Shown here: in pieces, positions 45,477 through 55,003 of the stretch
Numbering within the stretch: position 1 is the first letter of the stretch
Layout: every line of letters begins with the position of its first letter
NCBI GenBank assembly: GCA_944324485.1
Contig: CALUWM010000004.1
Coordinates: forward strand, 1 to 64,000
Source: Candidatus Gastranaerophilales bacterium
Lineage (GTDB): Bacteria; Cyanobacteriota; Vampirovibrionia; Gastranaerophilales; Gastranaerophilaceae
Direction: 5' to 3'
DNA: 64,000 nt
Made by a program: the position numbers and the translations under genes
Notes under the pieces: model-generated
Seen by the model: the letters and a program-made list of their open reading frames with translations, nothing else
The model's database searches: none
Told to the model about the DNA's origin: nothing

Positions 45477-47445
45477 ATGTCCAAAATGCGGATTTGAATA
45501 TAACGAATTTGATGTTTTTTGTGCTCGTTGCGGAATGAAGCTTTCTGATAATGAATTTACAGAAGCGAAAGCTGATAGAAACACATCTTTTTTAAAAAGT
45601 AAAGTTGATGATATAAAAGTTTCACATAAAGATGTAAAAAATAGATTATCCTTTGCCGGTAAAAATGTTTTTGCAGATTCACTTGCTTTAAATTTAGTAA
45701 TTTGTATGCTTGTAATTTCATTAATTTTATGCGGAATTATGTATTTTGTTTTAAACAAGCACAATAAATATAAATCTGAATTGAATTATAGGAATTTAAT
45801 GTCAAACCCTGCAAATATTCCAGAACTTAAAGAGCCTTCAAATTATAAAGAGCTTGTTGATAATTTAAAAGATGTTCAAAATTTTTTATTAATATATTTA
45901 AAATATTCAAACGATTCTATTGAAAAAAAAGAAAGAATTTTTATTGCATATTTGGATGAGATAAATAAGCTTCCTCATATTACTAATGAGAATATGATTA
46001 CAGATGAGAGTGATGTATGTTTTAAAATTAAAACAACTTCAAAGGCTAAATATTGTGCTGTAAGACTCACTAAACAGTTTAAAAATATTGGTGTTATGGC
46101 TTTTTCTAATTATAATACCATTTATTTATATCCGGACAATAATTTTATTAAAAATAATTATTCAAGATATTTATCTGAGCCGCTAAAAGATTATGTTAAT
46201 TTAAAAGCCAAATACAATACGCCTGTTGGGGTTGGCTTGGATTTATATATAAAGCCAAAGAAGCTTGCAGATAAAATTTATGATTTTGAAAAATTGTTTT
46301 TGTCTTCTGACAACGCATTTGTAAAAGAAGACGCAGAAAGAATATTATTTGATGATTTTAGGAGATTTATTTTTACTCCATCTATATATGCAACAACTAC
46401 TCAGGAGATGAAAAAAGAATTTAAGTCAGCATATAATTACTTTATTCGCTGTAAAAAGGATTCTTCATTGCGTCCTGTCGTGATGAGTTATCTTGATAAG
46501 CAACGATCATATAACGAAGATAATTTTAAAAATGACTATCCTTATAAGATTTTCAAAGATACATTTGATGAAAGTGTCGTTAATAATGCTTTTTCTGATA
46601 TTTTTGCTGAACTTAGAAAAAATCTGTTTTCTAAAAATTCAGAGTATGGTTTTTCATACTCTTATAACAGTGTTCAAGCACGTTGGATTAAGTACAAGAC
46701 TGATTTGAAGCTTAATGTAAACGATTTTATTATTTCTGAGCCTGATTCAAACTCTACTATACTTATCTACAATAATACTTTTTCACTTGTACAGGAATTG
46801 AATATTTCGAAATTTGGGCGTTTATTCCTTGTAAATGGTGGCTTATATGTATTTAATTCTGACAAATTATCTATTTCAAAAATAATTTATAATGGCAGAC
46901 AGTTTAGTATACAAAATTTATCTTCACATGATGTAACTTCTATATTTCCCGGAATTGAAGTTATAAATATAGACTCGTATTCTAATTATAATATATATTT
47001 AAATAAGGATAATAAAAAATCTTCTTATATAATACTTTCACGCTATTCTAACGGATATAGCGATTATGTTTTGAGTCCTTTAAAAGGTAATATTCAGTCT
47101 TCAATTTTACCTAATATGTTTACTGTTGATACTCTTGATGATGTTTTAATTGCATTTCATGGTAGTAATGTGAATCCTGAAGAAACTTCTGAAGCTTCTC
47201 CTACTTATAAATTCATAGTTAGAACCAGAGGGATTTCAAATGATTATCGTGATGATAAAACAGATTTTGCCGTATATGATAAGCAAACTGCTCAAGAAGA
47301 GGAAAATAATTCACAAAAACATAAACCTCAATTTATGCCTAAAATTCCGACAAGAAAAGATTTAGAAGTTGAACTTAGAGATGATTTAATGCAGACTGCT
47401 CCTGCGCAAAACATAGAGCCTCCGTCTGACGATAGTGAAGATTAA
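45466..47445 (+). CDS. Zinc-ribbon membrane protein with large extracytoplasmic domain
   Basis: 659 aa from ATG 45466, whose codons overlap the previous stop. Residues 1-25 form a zinc ribbon (CPKCGFEYNEFDVFCARCG). A basic linker and a TM helix (about 80-100) lead to a large domain of about 500 residues with no recognised family, rich in Tyr/Asn and beta-strands near the end. C-terminal Pro/Asp/Glu-rich tail. Resembles YvbJ/YcdA-type zinc-ribbon anchored proteins in layout only. Confidence 0.8.
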   Translation: MKNKCPKCGFEYNEFDVFCARCGMKLSDNEFTEAKADRNTSFLKSKVDDIKVSHKDVKNRLSFAGKNVFADSLALNLVICMLVISLILCGIMYFVLNKHNKYKSELNYRNLMSNPANIPELKEPSNYKELVDNLKDVQNFLLIYLKYSNDSIEKKERIFIAYLDEINKLPHITNENMITDESDVCFKIKTTSKAKYCAVRLTKQFKNIGVMAFSNYNTIYLYPDNNFIKNNYSRYLSEPLKDYVNLKAKYNTPVGVGLDLYIKPKKLADKIYDFEKLFLSSDNAFVKEDAERILFDDFRRFIFTPSIYATTTQEMKKEFKSAYNYFIRCKKDSSLRPVVMSYLDKQRSYNEDNFKNDYPYKIFKDTFDESVVNNAFSDIFAELRKNLFSKNSEYGFSYSYNSVQARWIKYKTDLKLNVNDFIISEPDSNSTILIYNNTFSLVQELNISKFGRLFLVNGGLYVFNSDKLSISKIIYNGRQFSIQNLSSHDVTSIFPGIEVINIDSYSNYNIYLNKDNKKSSYIILSRYSNGYSDYVLSPLKGNIQSSILPNMFTVDTLDDVLIAFHGSNVNPEETSEASPTYKFIVRTRGISNDYRDDKTDFAVYDKQTAQEEENNSQKHKPQFMPKIPTRKDLEVELRDDLMQTAPAQNIEPPSDDSED

Positions 47446-47470
47446 AAAAGCCCGATTAACGGGCTTTTAA
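47445..47470. terminator. Bidirectional terminator
   Basis: A-run, AAGCCCG, 5-nt loop, CGGGCTTTT. Between the zinc-ribbon gene and ftsH (convergent). Confidence 0.85.
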
Positions 47471-47474
47471 TGTT

Positions 47475-49379
47475 TTATGCTTGATTTCTTCTTTCTTTAA
47501 CTTTTTCAACTATTGCATCAAATTCCTCTGCATTAATTGTTTCATGTTCAAGTAATGACATAGCGAGCTCGTTTAATATGTCCCTGTTTTCAGTTAATAT
47601 TTTTTTTGCTAGTTCATATTTTTCGTCTATGATTTTTTTAATTTCAAGGTCTAATTCATATGCAACTTGATCGGAGTAATCTTTTGTTTGACCAAAATCT
47701 CTACCCATAAATACGTGTTCATGGGGTTCTCCGTATGTCATATTTCCCATTTTTTCACTCATACCCCATTGAGTAACCATATTTCTTGCGAGTTTTGTTG
47801 CTCTTTGCATATCGTTAGAAGCACCCGTTGAAATATTGTCTCCGTAGACAAGTTCTTCTGCTACTCTGCCACCAAGCAAATCTGTTATATGAGCTAAAAG
47901 TTTTCTTTTTGTTTGATGTTTTGAATCATCTTTTGGTGTATACCATGTTAGTCCAAGTGCTCTTCCTCTCGGTATAATTGATATTTTTTGTACTTCTTCG
48001 CAATCTTCAAGCATTTTTAGAATAACAGCATGACCTGCTTCATGGTAGCTTGTTCTTTCTTTGTCTTCTTGTGTTAAAACGGTTGATTTTTTCTCAATTC
48101 CGGCTATAACTCTGTCTATTGATTTATCAATATCTTTCATTGTTATATTTTCACCGTTGTTTCTTGCTGCTAACAGTGCAGCTTCATTTAGTAAGTTTTT
48201 TAGATCAGCACCAGTAAACCCGGGAACTCTTTTGGCAAGTGCTTTTAAATCAACATCGTCTGCTAGTTTTTTATTTTTTGCATGTACTTGCAGGATTTCC
48301 TCTCTGCCTTTTACATCGGGTTCATTAACATATATTTGTCTGTCAAATCTTCCCGGTCTTAATAATGCACTGTCAAGGATGTCGGGCCTATTTGTTGCGG
48401 CTATAACAATTATGTTTGTGTTTTCATCAAAACCATCCATTTCAACAAGTAGTTGGTTTAATGTTTGTTCACGTTCATCGTGTCCGCCACCCATGCCGGC
48501 TCCTCTTTGGCGACCAACAGCATCGATTTCATCTATAAAAATCATACAAGGCTGGTGTTTTTTTGCTTGTTCAAATAAATCTCTCACACGGCTGGCACCA
48601 ACACCAACAAACATTTCAACAAAGTCTGAACCTGATATGGAGAAAAACGGTACTCCTGCTTCTCCTGCAACAGCTTTTGCCATCAATGTTTTACCTGTTC
48701 CTGGAGCACCTACTAATAATACGCCTTTTGGAATTTTTGCTCCAAGTTTTGTGTATTTTTCGCTATTTTTAAGAAAATCGACAATTTCTTCAAGTTCTTG
48801 TCTTTCTTCATCGATACCTGCGACATCTTTAAATGTTATTTTAATTTTGTCATCTGCAAGCATTTTTGCTTTTGATTTTCCAAAATTCAGTGCAGATGAA
48901 CCTGTTTGCTGTATTCCTTTTAAGATTAATACAATCATTATTGTTATAAAAATAATTGGAATTATAACTGAGCCAACTACGCTCATCCAAGAACCATCTT
49001 GGGGTTTTGATATATTTATTTCAACATTTTTTTCTTTTAACAGGTCATAAAGCTCCTCATCGTTGTATGGAATCTGAACTTTGTATTGCATTTTTGGAAC
49101 TTTTTGTTGAATTTTATTGTTAGCTAATAGTGGATTTTCATTAGTTATTTTTTTTGTTACAGGTTGTTTTTGTTCTGTTTTTTGTTCTTTGGGTATGGCA
49201 GTTAGTGTGTCTTTTGAAATAGTAACACTTTCAATTTGTTCCAATTGAACTTTGTTTAAAAATTGACTGTATGATATTTCGCTTGTTGATGTTGCGGGAC
49301 CCTCAAAGGCTATCGATAAAAGTGCAATTAGTATAATTGCGACAATAATTATTATTCCCGTTGATTGATTTTTGTTCAT
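47475..49379 (-). CDS. ftsH: ATP-dependent zinc metalloprotease FtsH
   Basis: 634 aa. Two N-terminal TM helices flanking a periplasmic domain of about 90 residues with a Lys/Gln/Pro-rich insertion; AAA+ Walker A GAPGTGKT, Walker B MIFIDEID, and the zinc motif [10 protein letters not shown]. Degrades misfolded membrane proteins and regulators. SD GAGGAG. Length typical. Confidence 0.98.
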   Translation of the reverse strand: MNKNQSTGIIIIVAIILIALLSIAFEGPATSTSEISYSQFLNKVQLEQIESVTISKDTLTAIPKEQKTEQKQPVTKKITNENPLLANNKIQQKVPKMQYKVQIPYNDEELYDLLKEKNVEINISKPQDGSWMSVVGSVIIPIIFITIMIVLILKGIQQTGSSALNFGKSKAKMLADDKIKITFKDVAGIDEERQELEEIVDFLKNSEKYTKLGAKIPKGVLLVGAPGTGKTLMAKAVAGEAGVPFFSISGSDFVEMFVGVGASRVRDLFEQAKKHQPCMIFIDEIDAVGRQRGAGMGGGHDEREQTLNQLLVEMDGFDENTNIIVIAATNRPDILDSALLRPGRFDRQIYVNEPDVKGREEILQVHAKNKKLADDVDLKALAKRVPGFTGADLKNLLNEAALLAARNNGENITMKDIDKSIDRVIAGIEKKSTVLTQEDKERTSYHEAGHAVILKMLEDCEEVQKISIIPRGRALGLTWYTPKDDSKHQTKRKLLAHITDLLGGRVAEELVYGDNISTGASNDMQRATKLARNMVTQWGMSEKMGNMTYGEPHEHVFMGRDFGQTKDYSDQVAYELDLEIKKIIDEKYELAKKILTENRDILNELAMSLLEHETINAEEFDAIVEKVKERRNQA

Positions 49380-49469
49380 AAACTCCTCTTTATAGCTGAT
49401 ATAAACATATTGATATTATACCAAAAGAATTATAAAATGTTAATTATGTTAAAAGGATATGTAATATAA

Positions 49470-49985
49470 ATGGCTCGAGTTTTTATATCATTGGGTTCAA
49501 ATATTGGCGATAGGCTTGCAAATATTCAACAAGCCGTCAGTATGCTTACAATGACTGAAGAAATTAAAATTGTAAAATCATCATCATTTTATGAAACAGA
49601 GCCATGGGGAAATGAAAATTTAAGTTGGTTTGTAAATGCAGCCATTGCAATTGACACTGAATTGTCGCCGCTAGATTTGCTTAAAGTTTGTCAAAGTGTT
49701 GAAAAACAACTCGGCAGAATTAGAAAAGATGGTGAAAAATGGTTGGATAGGGTAATTGATATAGATATTTTGATGTATGATGATAAAATTATTTCTATTG
49801 AAAATATTTTAAATATTCCTCATCCTTATATGCACAAACGAGCTTTTGTTTTAGTTCCTATGCTTGAAGTTAAGTCTGATTTAGTTCATCCGATTTTTAA
49901 TAAAACAATCTCAGAATTGTATGATGATCTTGAGTATCCGGAGGATGTATTTTTATATGGTACAGTCATCCCCAAAAAAGAATAA
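49470..49985 (+). CDS. folK: HPPK, 2-amino-4-hydroxy-6-hydroxymethyldihydropteridine diphosphokinase
   Basis: 171 aa. Folate pathway enzyme. Motifs SLGSNIGDRLANIQQAV, ETEPWGN, GRIRKDGEKWLDRVIDIDILMYDD and PHPYMHKRAFVLVPM. SD AAAGGA. First gene of folK-HI0933-like-lpd-lipA. Confidence 0.95.
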   Translation: MARVFISLGSNIGDRLANIQQAVSMLTMTEEIKIVKSSSFYETEPWGNENLSWFVNAAIAIDTELSPLDLLKVCQSVEKQLGRIRKDGEKWLDRVIDIDILMYDDKIISIENILNIPHPYMHKRAFVLVPMLEVKSDLVHPIFNKTISELYDDLEYPEDVFLYGTVIPKKE

Positions 49986-51084
49986 AATTGCTATTGTTGG
50001 TGCAGGACCAAGTGGCATATATTGTGCATTAACTATATTAAATTTATTTAAAAAAAATAATTATACTGATTTTTGCATTGATGTTTTTGATAAGGATGAA
50101 CCTCTTAAAACTATATTAAAAACCGGTAATGGCAGATGTAATATTACCAATTTTACTTCTGATATTAAAGAGTTTGCTTCAAATTACCCAAGAGGTGAAA
50201 AATTTTTGTATTCCATTTTTTCAAGACATTTTATATTTGATACTTTGGATTTTTTTAAATCTATTGGTATTGATACATATACAGAAGACGATAATAGGGT
50301 TTTTCCGGTCTCTCAAAGTGCAAAAGATGTTAGAAATAAATTATTAACTGCAATAAGCGATTTTAAAAATATTAAATTTATCAAGAAAAAAATTCATTTA
50401 GCTTCTGAACTCAGTTCTTACAATAAAATCGTAATTTCCTGCGGTTCAAAAGACAGTGAAAATCTTATTAAATCTTTTGGACATGAGATTGTTGAATTTA
50501 AAAAAGCACTCTGTGCGCTAAATATTGAAAATAATTATAATTTACAAGGAGTGAGTATTAAGTCGGAAGATGGTGATTTTATTTTTACAAGAAAAGGTGT
50601 TTCCGGACCTTTAATATTTAAAATTTCTTCAATCAATGCTTACAAGGATTTTCCGTATGAAGTTAAAATCAAATTGTATGATGAAAATAAATTATTTGAA
50701 TTAGTTAAAAAGTATCCTAAAAAATCAATTGGAAATTTAATAAGTACAATGTTGCCCCGTTCTTTTGTAAAACAACATGTGCCTGACTTTGACAAAAATG
50801 CTTGTGAGATTTCAAAATCTCATCTTGTAAATTATTCTTTTTTAAAATTAAAAGTTATATCAACATATTCAGAAGGTGAAATTGTAAGAGCAGGTGGAGT
50901 TAAGTTATCTGACTTAGACAAAAATTGTAAATCTAAATTAAAAGATAATCTTTGGTTTTGTGGCGAAATTATTGATGTTGATGGTTTTTGCGGAGGATTT
51001 AATTTGCAGAATTGTTGGTCAAGCGCTTATTGTGTTGCATTTGATGTTGTAAGTTCTATAATAAGTAATAATAATTTGGAGTAA
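49957..51084 (+). CDS. HI0933-like NAD(P)/FAD-dependent oxidoreductase
   Basis: 375 aa from ATG 49957 (GGAGG at 49940-49944, 12 nt upstream); it overlaps folK by 29 nt. The frame opens earlier at 49921, but that ATG has no SD. Rossmann motif IAIVGAGPSGIYCALTI, then KTGNGRCNITNF and the C-terminal CGEIIDVDGFCGGFNLQNCWSSAY, diagnostic of the HI0933/YhiN family of flavoproteins of unknown reaction. Confidence 0.9.
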   Translation: MVQSSPKKNKIAIVGAGPSGIYCALTILNLFKKNNYTDFCIDVFDKDEPLKTILKTGNGRCNITNFTSDIKEFASNYPRGEKFLYSIFSRHFIFDTLDFFKSIGIDTYTEDDNRVFPVSQSAKDVRNKLLTAISDFKNIKFIKKKIHLASELSSYNKIVISCGSKDSENLIKSFGHEIVEFKKALCALNIENNYNLQGVSIKSEDGDFIFTRKGVSGPLIFKISSINAYKDFPYEVKIKLYDENKLFELVKKYPKKSIGNLISTMLPRSFVKQHVPDFDKNACEISKSHLVNYSFLKLKVISTYSEGEIVRAGGVKLSDLDKNCKSKLKDNLWFCGEIIDVDGFCGGFNLQNCWSSAYCVAFDVVSSIISNNNLE

Positions 51085-51086
51085 AT

Positions 51087-52403
51087 ATGTACGATTTAGC
51101 TGTTATTGGACTTGGTCCTGCTGGATTAGAGGCGGTAGAAGTTGCTGTTAAGAATAATTTAAAGGTAGTTGCTTTTGAAGAAAAGGAGCTTGGTGGTACA
51201 TGTTTAAATGTCGGATGTATTCCAACTAAGTCTTTAATACATTGTGCAAAGCTTTTTAACGAGATTTCTAACGCATCAAAACTTGGTATTAATGTTGCTG
51301 AATTGCCTGATTTTAACTTTAGTAAAATGTTAGAAAGAAAAGATGATATTGTATCTAAATTTACCAAGACTCTAAATTCATCTCTTTTAAAAAATGTTAC
51401 TTTAATTAAGTCAAGGGCTGAGCTATACATAGATAATGATGAACCGTTAATTATATGTGATGACAATATATATAAGGCTAAAAATATAATTGTATCAACC
51501 GGTTCAAAGTCAATAGAATTACCAGATTTAAAATTTGATTCTAAGTTTGTTTTGTCTTCTGATGATTTATTTAATTTAAATAAAATTCCAAATTCAATAA
51601 CAATTGTGGGAAGTGGGGCAATAGGTTTGGAATGGGCTCAAATATTTGCTTTTTTGGGCTCAAAAGTAACTATTGTTGAAAAAGCTCCTGTGCTGGCACC
51701 TTCCTTGGATTGCGATTTGCAAAAAAGAATTGAGCGTATATTAAAAGTTAATAACATAGTTTTTTATAAAGGTGATTATATTGTCTCTGCAAATAATCAC
51801 GAAATTACTTTAAATTCAGGTAAAAAAATAAATTCTGATATTATCTTGGTTGCAGTGGGAAGAAAAGCTAATTTGCCTAAAGTCAGTGTTTTGGGTTGTA
51901 GTGAAGATTTTAAGTTGAACATTATTGATAATTTTAAGACCGAATTTGAAAATTTATATATTATAGGGGATGCAACAAGTGGCGTTATGCTTGCTCATAA
52001 TGCTTCTTATCAGGCAAAGTGTTTAATGAATAAAATATTAAATAATGAAGATTTTGAATATAGAGCTATACCTTCTGTAATTTATTTAACTCCTGAGATT
52101 GCGTCTTGTGGAGTATGTGAACAAGCAGTTAAGAATGATAGTGAATATACAGTATCCAAGATTATGTTAGCTTCTATTGCAAAATCTTGGTGTGATGAAG
52201 CTCAAGATGGATTTATTAAATTAATTATTAAAGATAATGCTATTAAAGGTGCGCATTTAGTTTGTCCTGAGGCTTCTTCTTTGATTGCATTGCTTTCATA
52301 TTTTATTGATAATTGTGTATCGTTAGATGAAATCAAAAAAATGATATTTCCACATCCTTCTTATAGTGAATTGATCTTGAGGGCTGTTAAAAATGTCAAA
52401 TAA
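51087..52403 (+). CDS. lpdA: Dihydrolipoyl dehydrogenase-like flavoprotein disulfide reductase
   Basis: 438 aa. FAD motif AVIGLGPAGLEAVEVA, redox disulfide GGTCLNVGCIPTKS, NAD motif IVGSGAIGLEWAQIF and C-terminal HPSYSE (active-site His/Glu pair). E3 activity is supported by the neighbouring lipA. Second FAD motif YIIGDAT is present. SD GGAG. Confidence 0.9.
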   Translation: MYDLAVIGLGPAGLEAVEVAVKNNLKVVAFEEKELGGTCLNVGCIPTKSLIHCAKLFNEISNASKLGINVAELPDFNFSKMLERKDDIVSKFTKTLNSSLLKNVTLIKSRAELYIDNDEPLIICDDNIYKAKNIIVSTGSKSIELPDLKFDSKFVLSSDDLFNLNKIPNSITIVGSGAIGLEWAQIFAFLGSKVTIVEKAPVLAPSLDCDLQKRIERILKVNNIVFYKGDYIVSANNHEITLNSGKKINSDIILVAVGRKANLPKVSVLGCSEDFKLNIIDNFKTEFENLYIIGDATSGVMLAHNASYQAKCLMNKILNNEDFEYRAIPSVIYLTPEIASCGVCEQAVKNDSEYTVSKIMLASIAKSWCDEAQDGFIKLIIKDNAIKGAHLVCPEASSLIALLSYFIDNCVSLDEIKKMIFPHPSYSELILRAVKNVK

Positions 52404-53265
52404 AAAAAGATTACCAGAATATTTAAAGACTAAACTGGCTAGTTTAGATGATATTGAATATAAAAACGTTAGGATGATTTTAAATAAAAATAATCTAAAT
52501 ACTGTTTGTGATGGTGCAAGATGCCCAAATAAGTGTGAGTGTTATAGCAGTAGAACAGCAACTTTTTTAATTTTAGGTAATACATGTACAAGAAACTGTG
52601 CTTTTTGCAACATTTCTCAAAAGACTCCTATTGGAATAGATTTAAATGAGCCATATCATGTTGCACTTGCTGTTTTAGAGTTAGGGCTAAAATATTGTGT
52701 TATAACATCTGTTACTAGAGACGATTTAAAAGAAAATAATGATTATGGTTCTATTCATTATGTAAACACAATAAATGAAGTTAGAAAATTAAATAAAGAT
52801 GTAAAGATTGAAATTTTAACACCCGATTTTAAAGGCGATAAAATTGCTCTAAAACGTATTGTTGACGCGCATCCCGATGTTTTTAATCATAACATTGAAA
52901 CAATAGAAAGATTATATCCTATTGCTCGTCAAATGGCTAACTATAATTGCTCTTTAGAAGTTTTACGTTATATGAAAAAATGTGGTTTAAAAACTAAATC
53001 TGGTTTTATGCTAGGTCTGGGCGAAAGTATGGATGAAATAAAGAAATTGATATTAGATTTAGCAGAAACTGATTTAGACATTGTTACTGTCGGGCAATAT
53101 ATTCAGCCATCTAAAAAACATCTTGAGGTTTCAAGGTACTATACGCTTGATGAATATAAAATTATAGAAGATTTTATAAAAGAAAATACGGATATTTATC
53201 CTGTTGTAGCACCGCTTGCAAGAAGTTCATATAAAGCTCTAGATGCTTATAAAGCTATTTTGTAG
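52393..53265 (+). CDS. lipA: Lipoyl synthase
   Basis: 290 aa radical-SAM enzyme that inserts two sulfurs into octanoyl groups. Both clusters are complete: auxiliary C-x4-C-x5-C (CDGARCPNKCEC), radical-SAM CTRNCAFC and C-terminal RSSYKA Ser ligand. Overlaps lpd by 11 nt; SD GAGGG within the lpd end. It lies with lpd, a lipoate-enzyme pair. Confidence 0.97.
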   Translation: MSNKKRLPEYLKTKLASLDDIEYKNVRMILNKNNLNTVCDGARCPNKCECYSSRTATFLILGNTCTRNCAFCNISQKTPIGIDLNEPYHVALAVLELGLKYCVITSVTRDDLKENNDYGSIHYVNTINEVRKLNKDVKIEILTPDFKGDKIALKRIVDAHPDVFNHNIETIERLYPIARQMANYNCSLEVLRYMKKCGLKTKSGFMLGLGESMDEIKKLILDLAETDLDIVTVGQYIQPSKKHLEVSRYYTLDEYKIIEDFIKENTDIYPVVAPLARSSYKALDAYKAIL

Positions 53266-53653
53266 CGGATTTTCTGCCTCTTTTTGATGTTTTCTTTATG
53301 TTGTCTTCTTGTACATTTGTGTTGATATTTGCTAATTTTGCAATTTTATCAATATATTTTATATAATCTTTTGGCTCTATATTGTTTTCTTCTAAAATTT
53401 TTAATATTATTTTTACGCCTGATAAATTAAGAGCAAGATTTCTTGTTAAAAACAAAATTAACTTTGCTCTCTCTAAGTCGTCAATGCTGTAATTTCTTCT
53501 GTTTTTATCAGTCCTTTTAGGTGATAATATTCCTTCTTTATCGTATATCCTCAAAGTCCTTTGGTGTATATTTAAAGTTTGTGCAACTGAACTTATTGGA
53601 AGGATTGCAAGTGATGTATCTATTGGTTGATTGTTATTATTTTCTTTATTCAT
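53255..53653 (-). CDS. MerR-family regulator, HspR-like
   Basis: 132 aa from ATG 53653, with an AGGAA SD 7 nt upstream; the longer frame to 53674 starts with TTG before the SD. Winged-helix domain: LPISSVAQTLNIHQRTLRIYDKEGILSP and RRNYSIDDLERAKLILFLTRN. HspR-type proteins repress heat-shock genes, but no chaperone gene is near. Basic Lys/Arg tail. Converges on lipA with an 11-nt overlap. Confidence 0.85.
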   Translation of the reverse strand: MNKENNNNQPIDTSLAILPISSVAQTLNIHQRTLRIYDKEGILSPKRTDKNRRNYSIDDLERAKLILFLTRNLALNLSGVKIILKILEENNIEPKDYIKYIDKIAKLANINTNVQEDNIKKTSKRGRKSATK

Positions 53654-53698
53654 ATTAATTCCTAGAACAGACAAACATTATAAAAGCTTATAATTAAA

Positions 53699-55003
53699 TT
53701 ATATCACTCCGTACATATCATAGCATGTTGCTTTAGTTATTTTTACATCCACAATATCTCCGGGAGTTAGAAACTCGTTTGTTTTGATGTATACTAATCC
53801 GTCCACCTCTGGTGCGTCTTTGTAGCTTCTTGCTATAACTGTATTGTTTGAATGTATTTCCTCTATTATACATTGAATTTTCTTTTCTGTGTAGTTTTTA
53901 TTTATTTTCAATGAAATACCTTTTTGTAATTCCATTAAGAGTTTTTTCCGTTTATTTTTTATGCTTTGTTTGATTTGAGGTTTTAGTGTGTAAGCATATG
54001 TGTTTTTTTCTCTTGAATACGTAAATACCCCAACTTTGTCAAATTTCATTTCTTTTACAAAATTATACAAATCTTCAAATTCTTCATCTGTTTCTCCGGG
54101 ATATCCTACTATAAATGTTGTTCTGATTGCTACATTTTTAATATTTTTTCGTATTTTTTTGATGAATTTTCTATAATCAATAGCAGGTCTTTTCATCCTT
54201 TTTAAGACATTTATGTTTGAATGTTGTAATGGTATATCTATATATTTAACAACTTTATCTAGATTATTTATTGTTTTCATTAATTCTTCATCAAAATTAG
54301 TAGGATAAGCATACATTAATCTTATCCAATTGACGTTTTCAATTTTATTAAGCTCTTCTAAGAGCTCTTTTAACATTGGTTTTTTATATATATCAAGTCC
54401 ATAGCTCGTTGTATCTTGAGCTATTAGTACTATTTCACTTACTCCTTTGTCAGCCAGACTCTTTGCTTCTTTTATAATGTCTTCTATTTTTCTTGATTTA
54501 TATTTTCCTCTTAAATTTGGGATTACACAGTATCCGCAATTATAGTAGCAACCTTCTGCTATTTTTAGATAGCTTGATGAACCTACTGTTATTTGTTCTC
54601 TTTGTACATTTTCGCAATATTTATATTCGGGAGTTTCTGAAACTTTATAATATTCCTTGTTTTTGATTGCATCTATAATATTTTCATAGTCGCAGGTGCC
54701 AATATAGCATTTAACTTCAGGAAGAAGCTTTTTAAGTTCTTCTTTGTATTTTTGTACTAAACAGCCTGTTAGTATAATTCTTTTTCCTTTTTCAATCATT
54801 TCTATTATTGCTCTTATGCTTTCTTTTTCAGCATCATTTATAAAAGAGCAAGTGTTTATTATGACTGTTTTTATGTCTTTGTTGTCATAATCCAGACTGT
54901 ATTTATAGCCGTTTTTGACTAAAATACCTAACATAAGCTCCAAATCAATAAGATTTTTTGCACATCCAAATTGTAGTATTCCTATTATTTCTTTATTTTT
55001 CAT
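53699..55003 (-). CDS. rimO: Ribosomal protein S12 methylthiotransferase
   Basis: 434 aa. N-terminal cluster Cys in FGCAKNLIDLE, NTCSFI and TGCLVQ; radical-SAM GCYYNCGYCVIP; C-terminal TRAM-like domain. Methylthiolates S12 Asp. The CAKNLIDLE opening favours RimO over MiaB. Starts 11 nt inside the upstream GT gene. Confidence 0.94.
   Translation of the reverse strand: MKNKEIIGILQFGCAKNLIDLELMLGILVKNGYKYSLDYDNKDIKTVIINTCSFINDAEKESIRAIIEMIEKGKRIILTGCLVQKYKEELKKLLPEVKCYIGTCDYENIIDAIKNKEYYKVSETPEYKYCENVQREQITVGSSSYLKIAEGCYYNCGYCVIPNLRGKYKSRKIEDIIKEAKSLADKGVSEIVLIAQDTTSYGLDIYKKPMLKELLEELNKIENVNWIRLMYAYPTNFDEELMKTINNLDKVVKYIDIPLQHSNINVLKRMKRPAIDYRKFIKKIRKNIKNVAIRTTFIVGYPGETDEEFEDLYNFVKEMKFDKVGVFTYSREKNTYAYTLKPQIKQSIKNKRKKLLMELQKGISLKINKNYTEKKIQCIIEEIHSNNTVIARSYKDAPEVDGLVYIKTNEFLTPGDIVDVKITKATCYDMYGVI

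Noticed and set aside
48061-49050. Antisense 329-codon ORF in ftsH
   Set aside because: It is a shadow of the well-conserved ftsH reading frame; no SD and biased composition.
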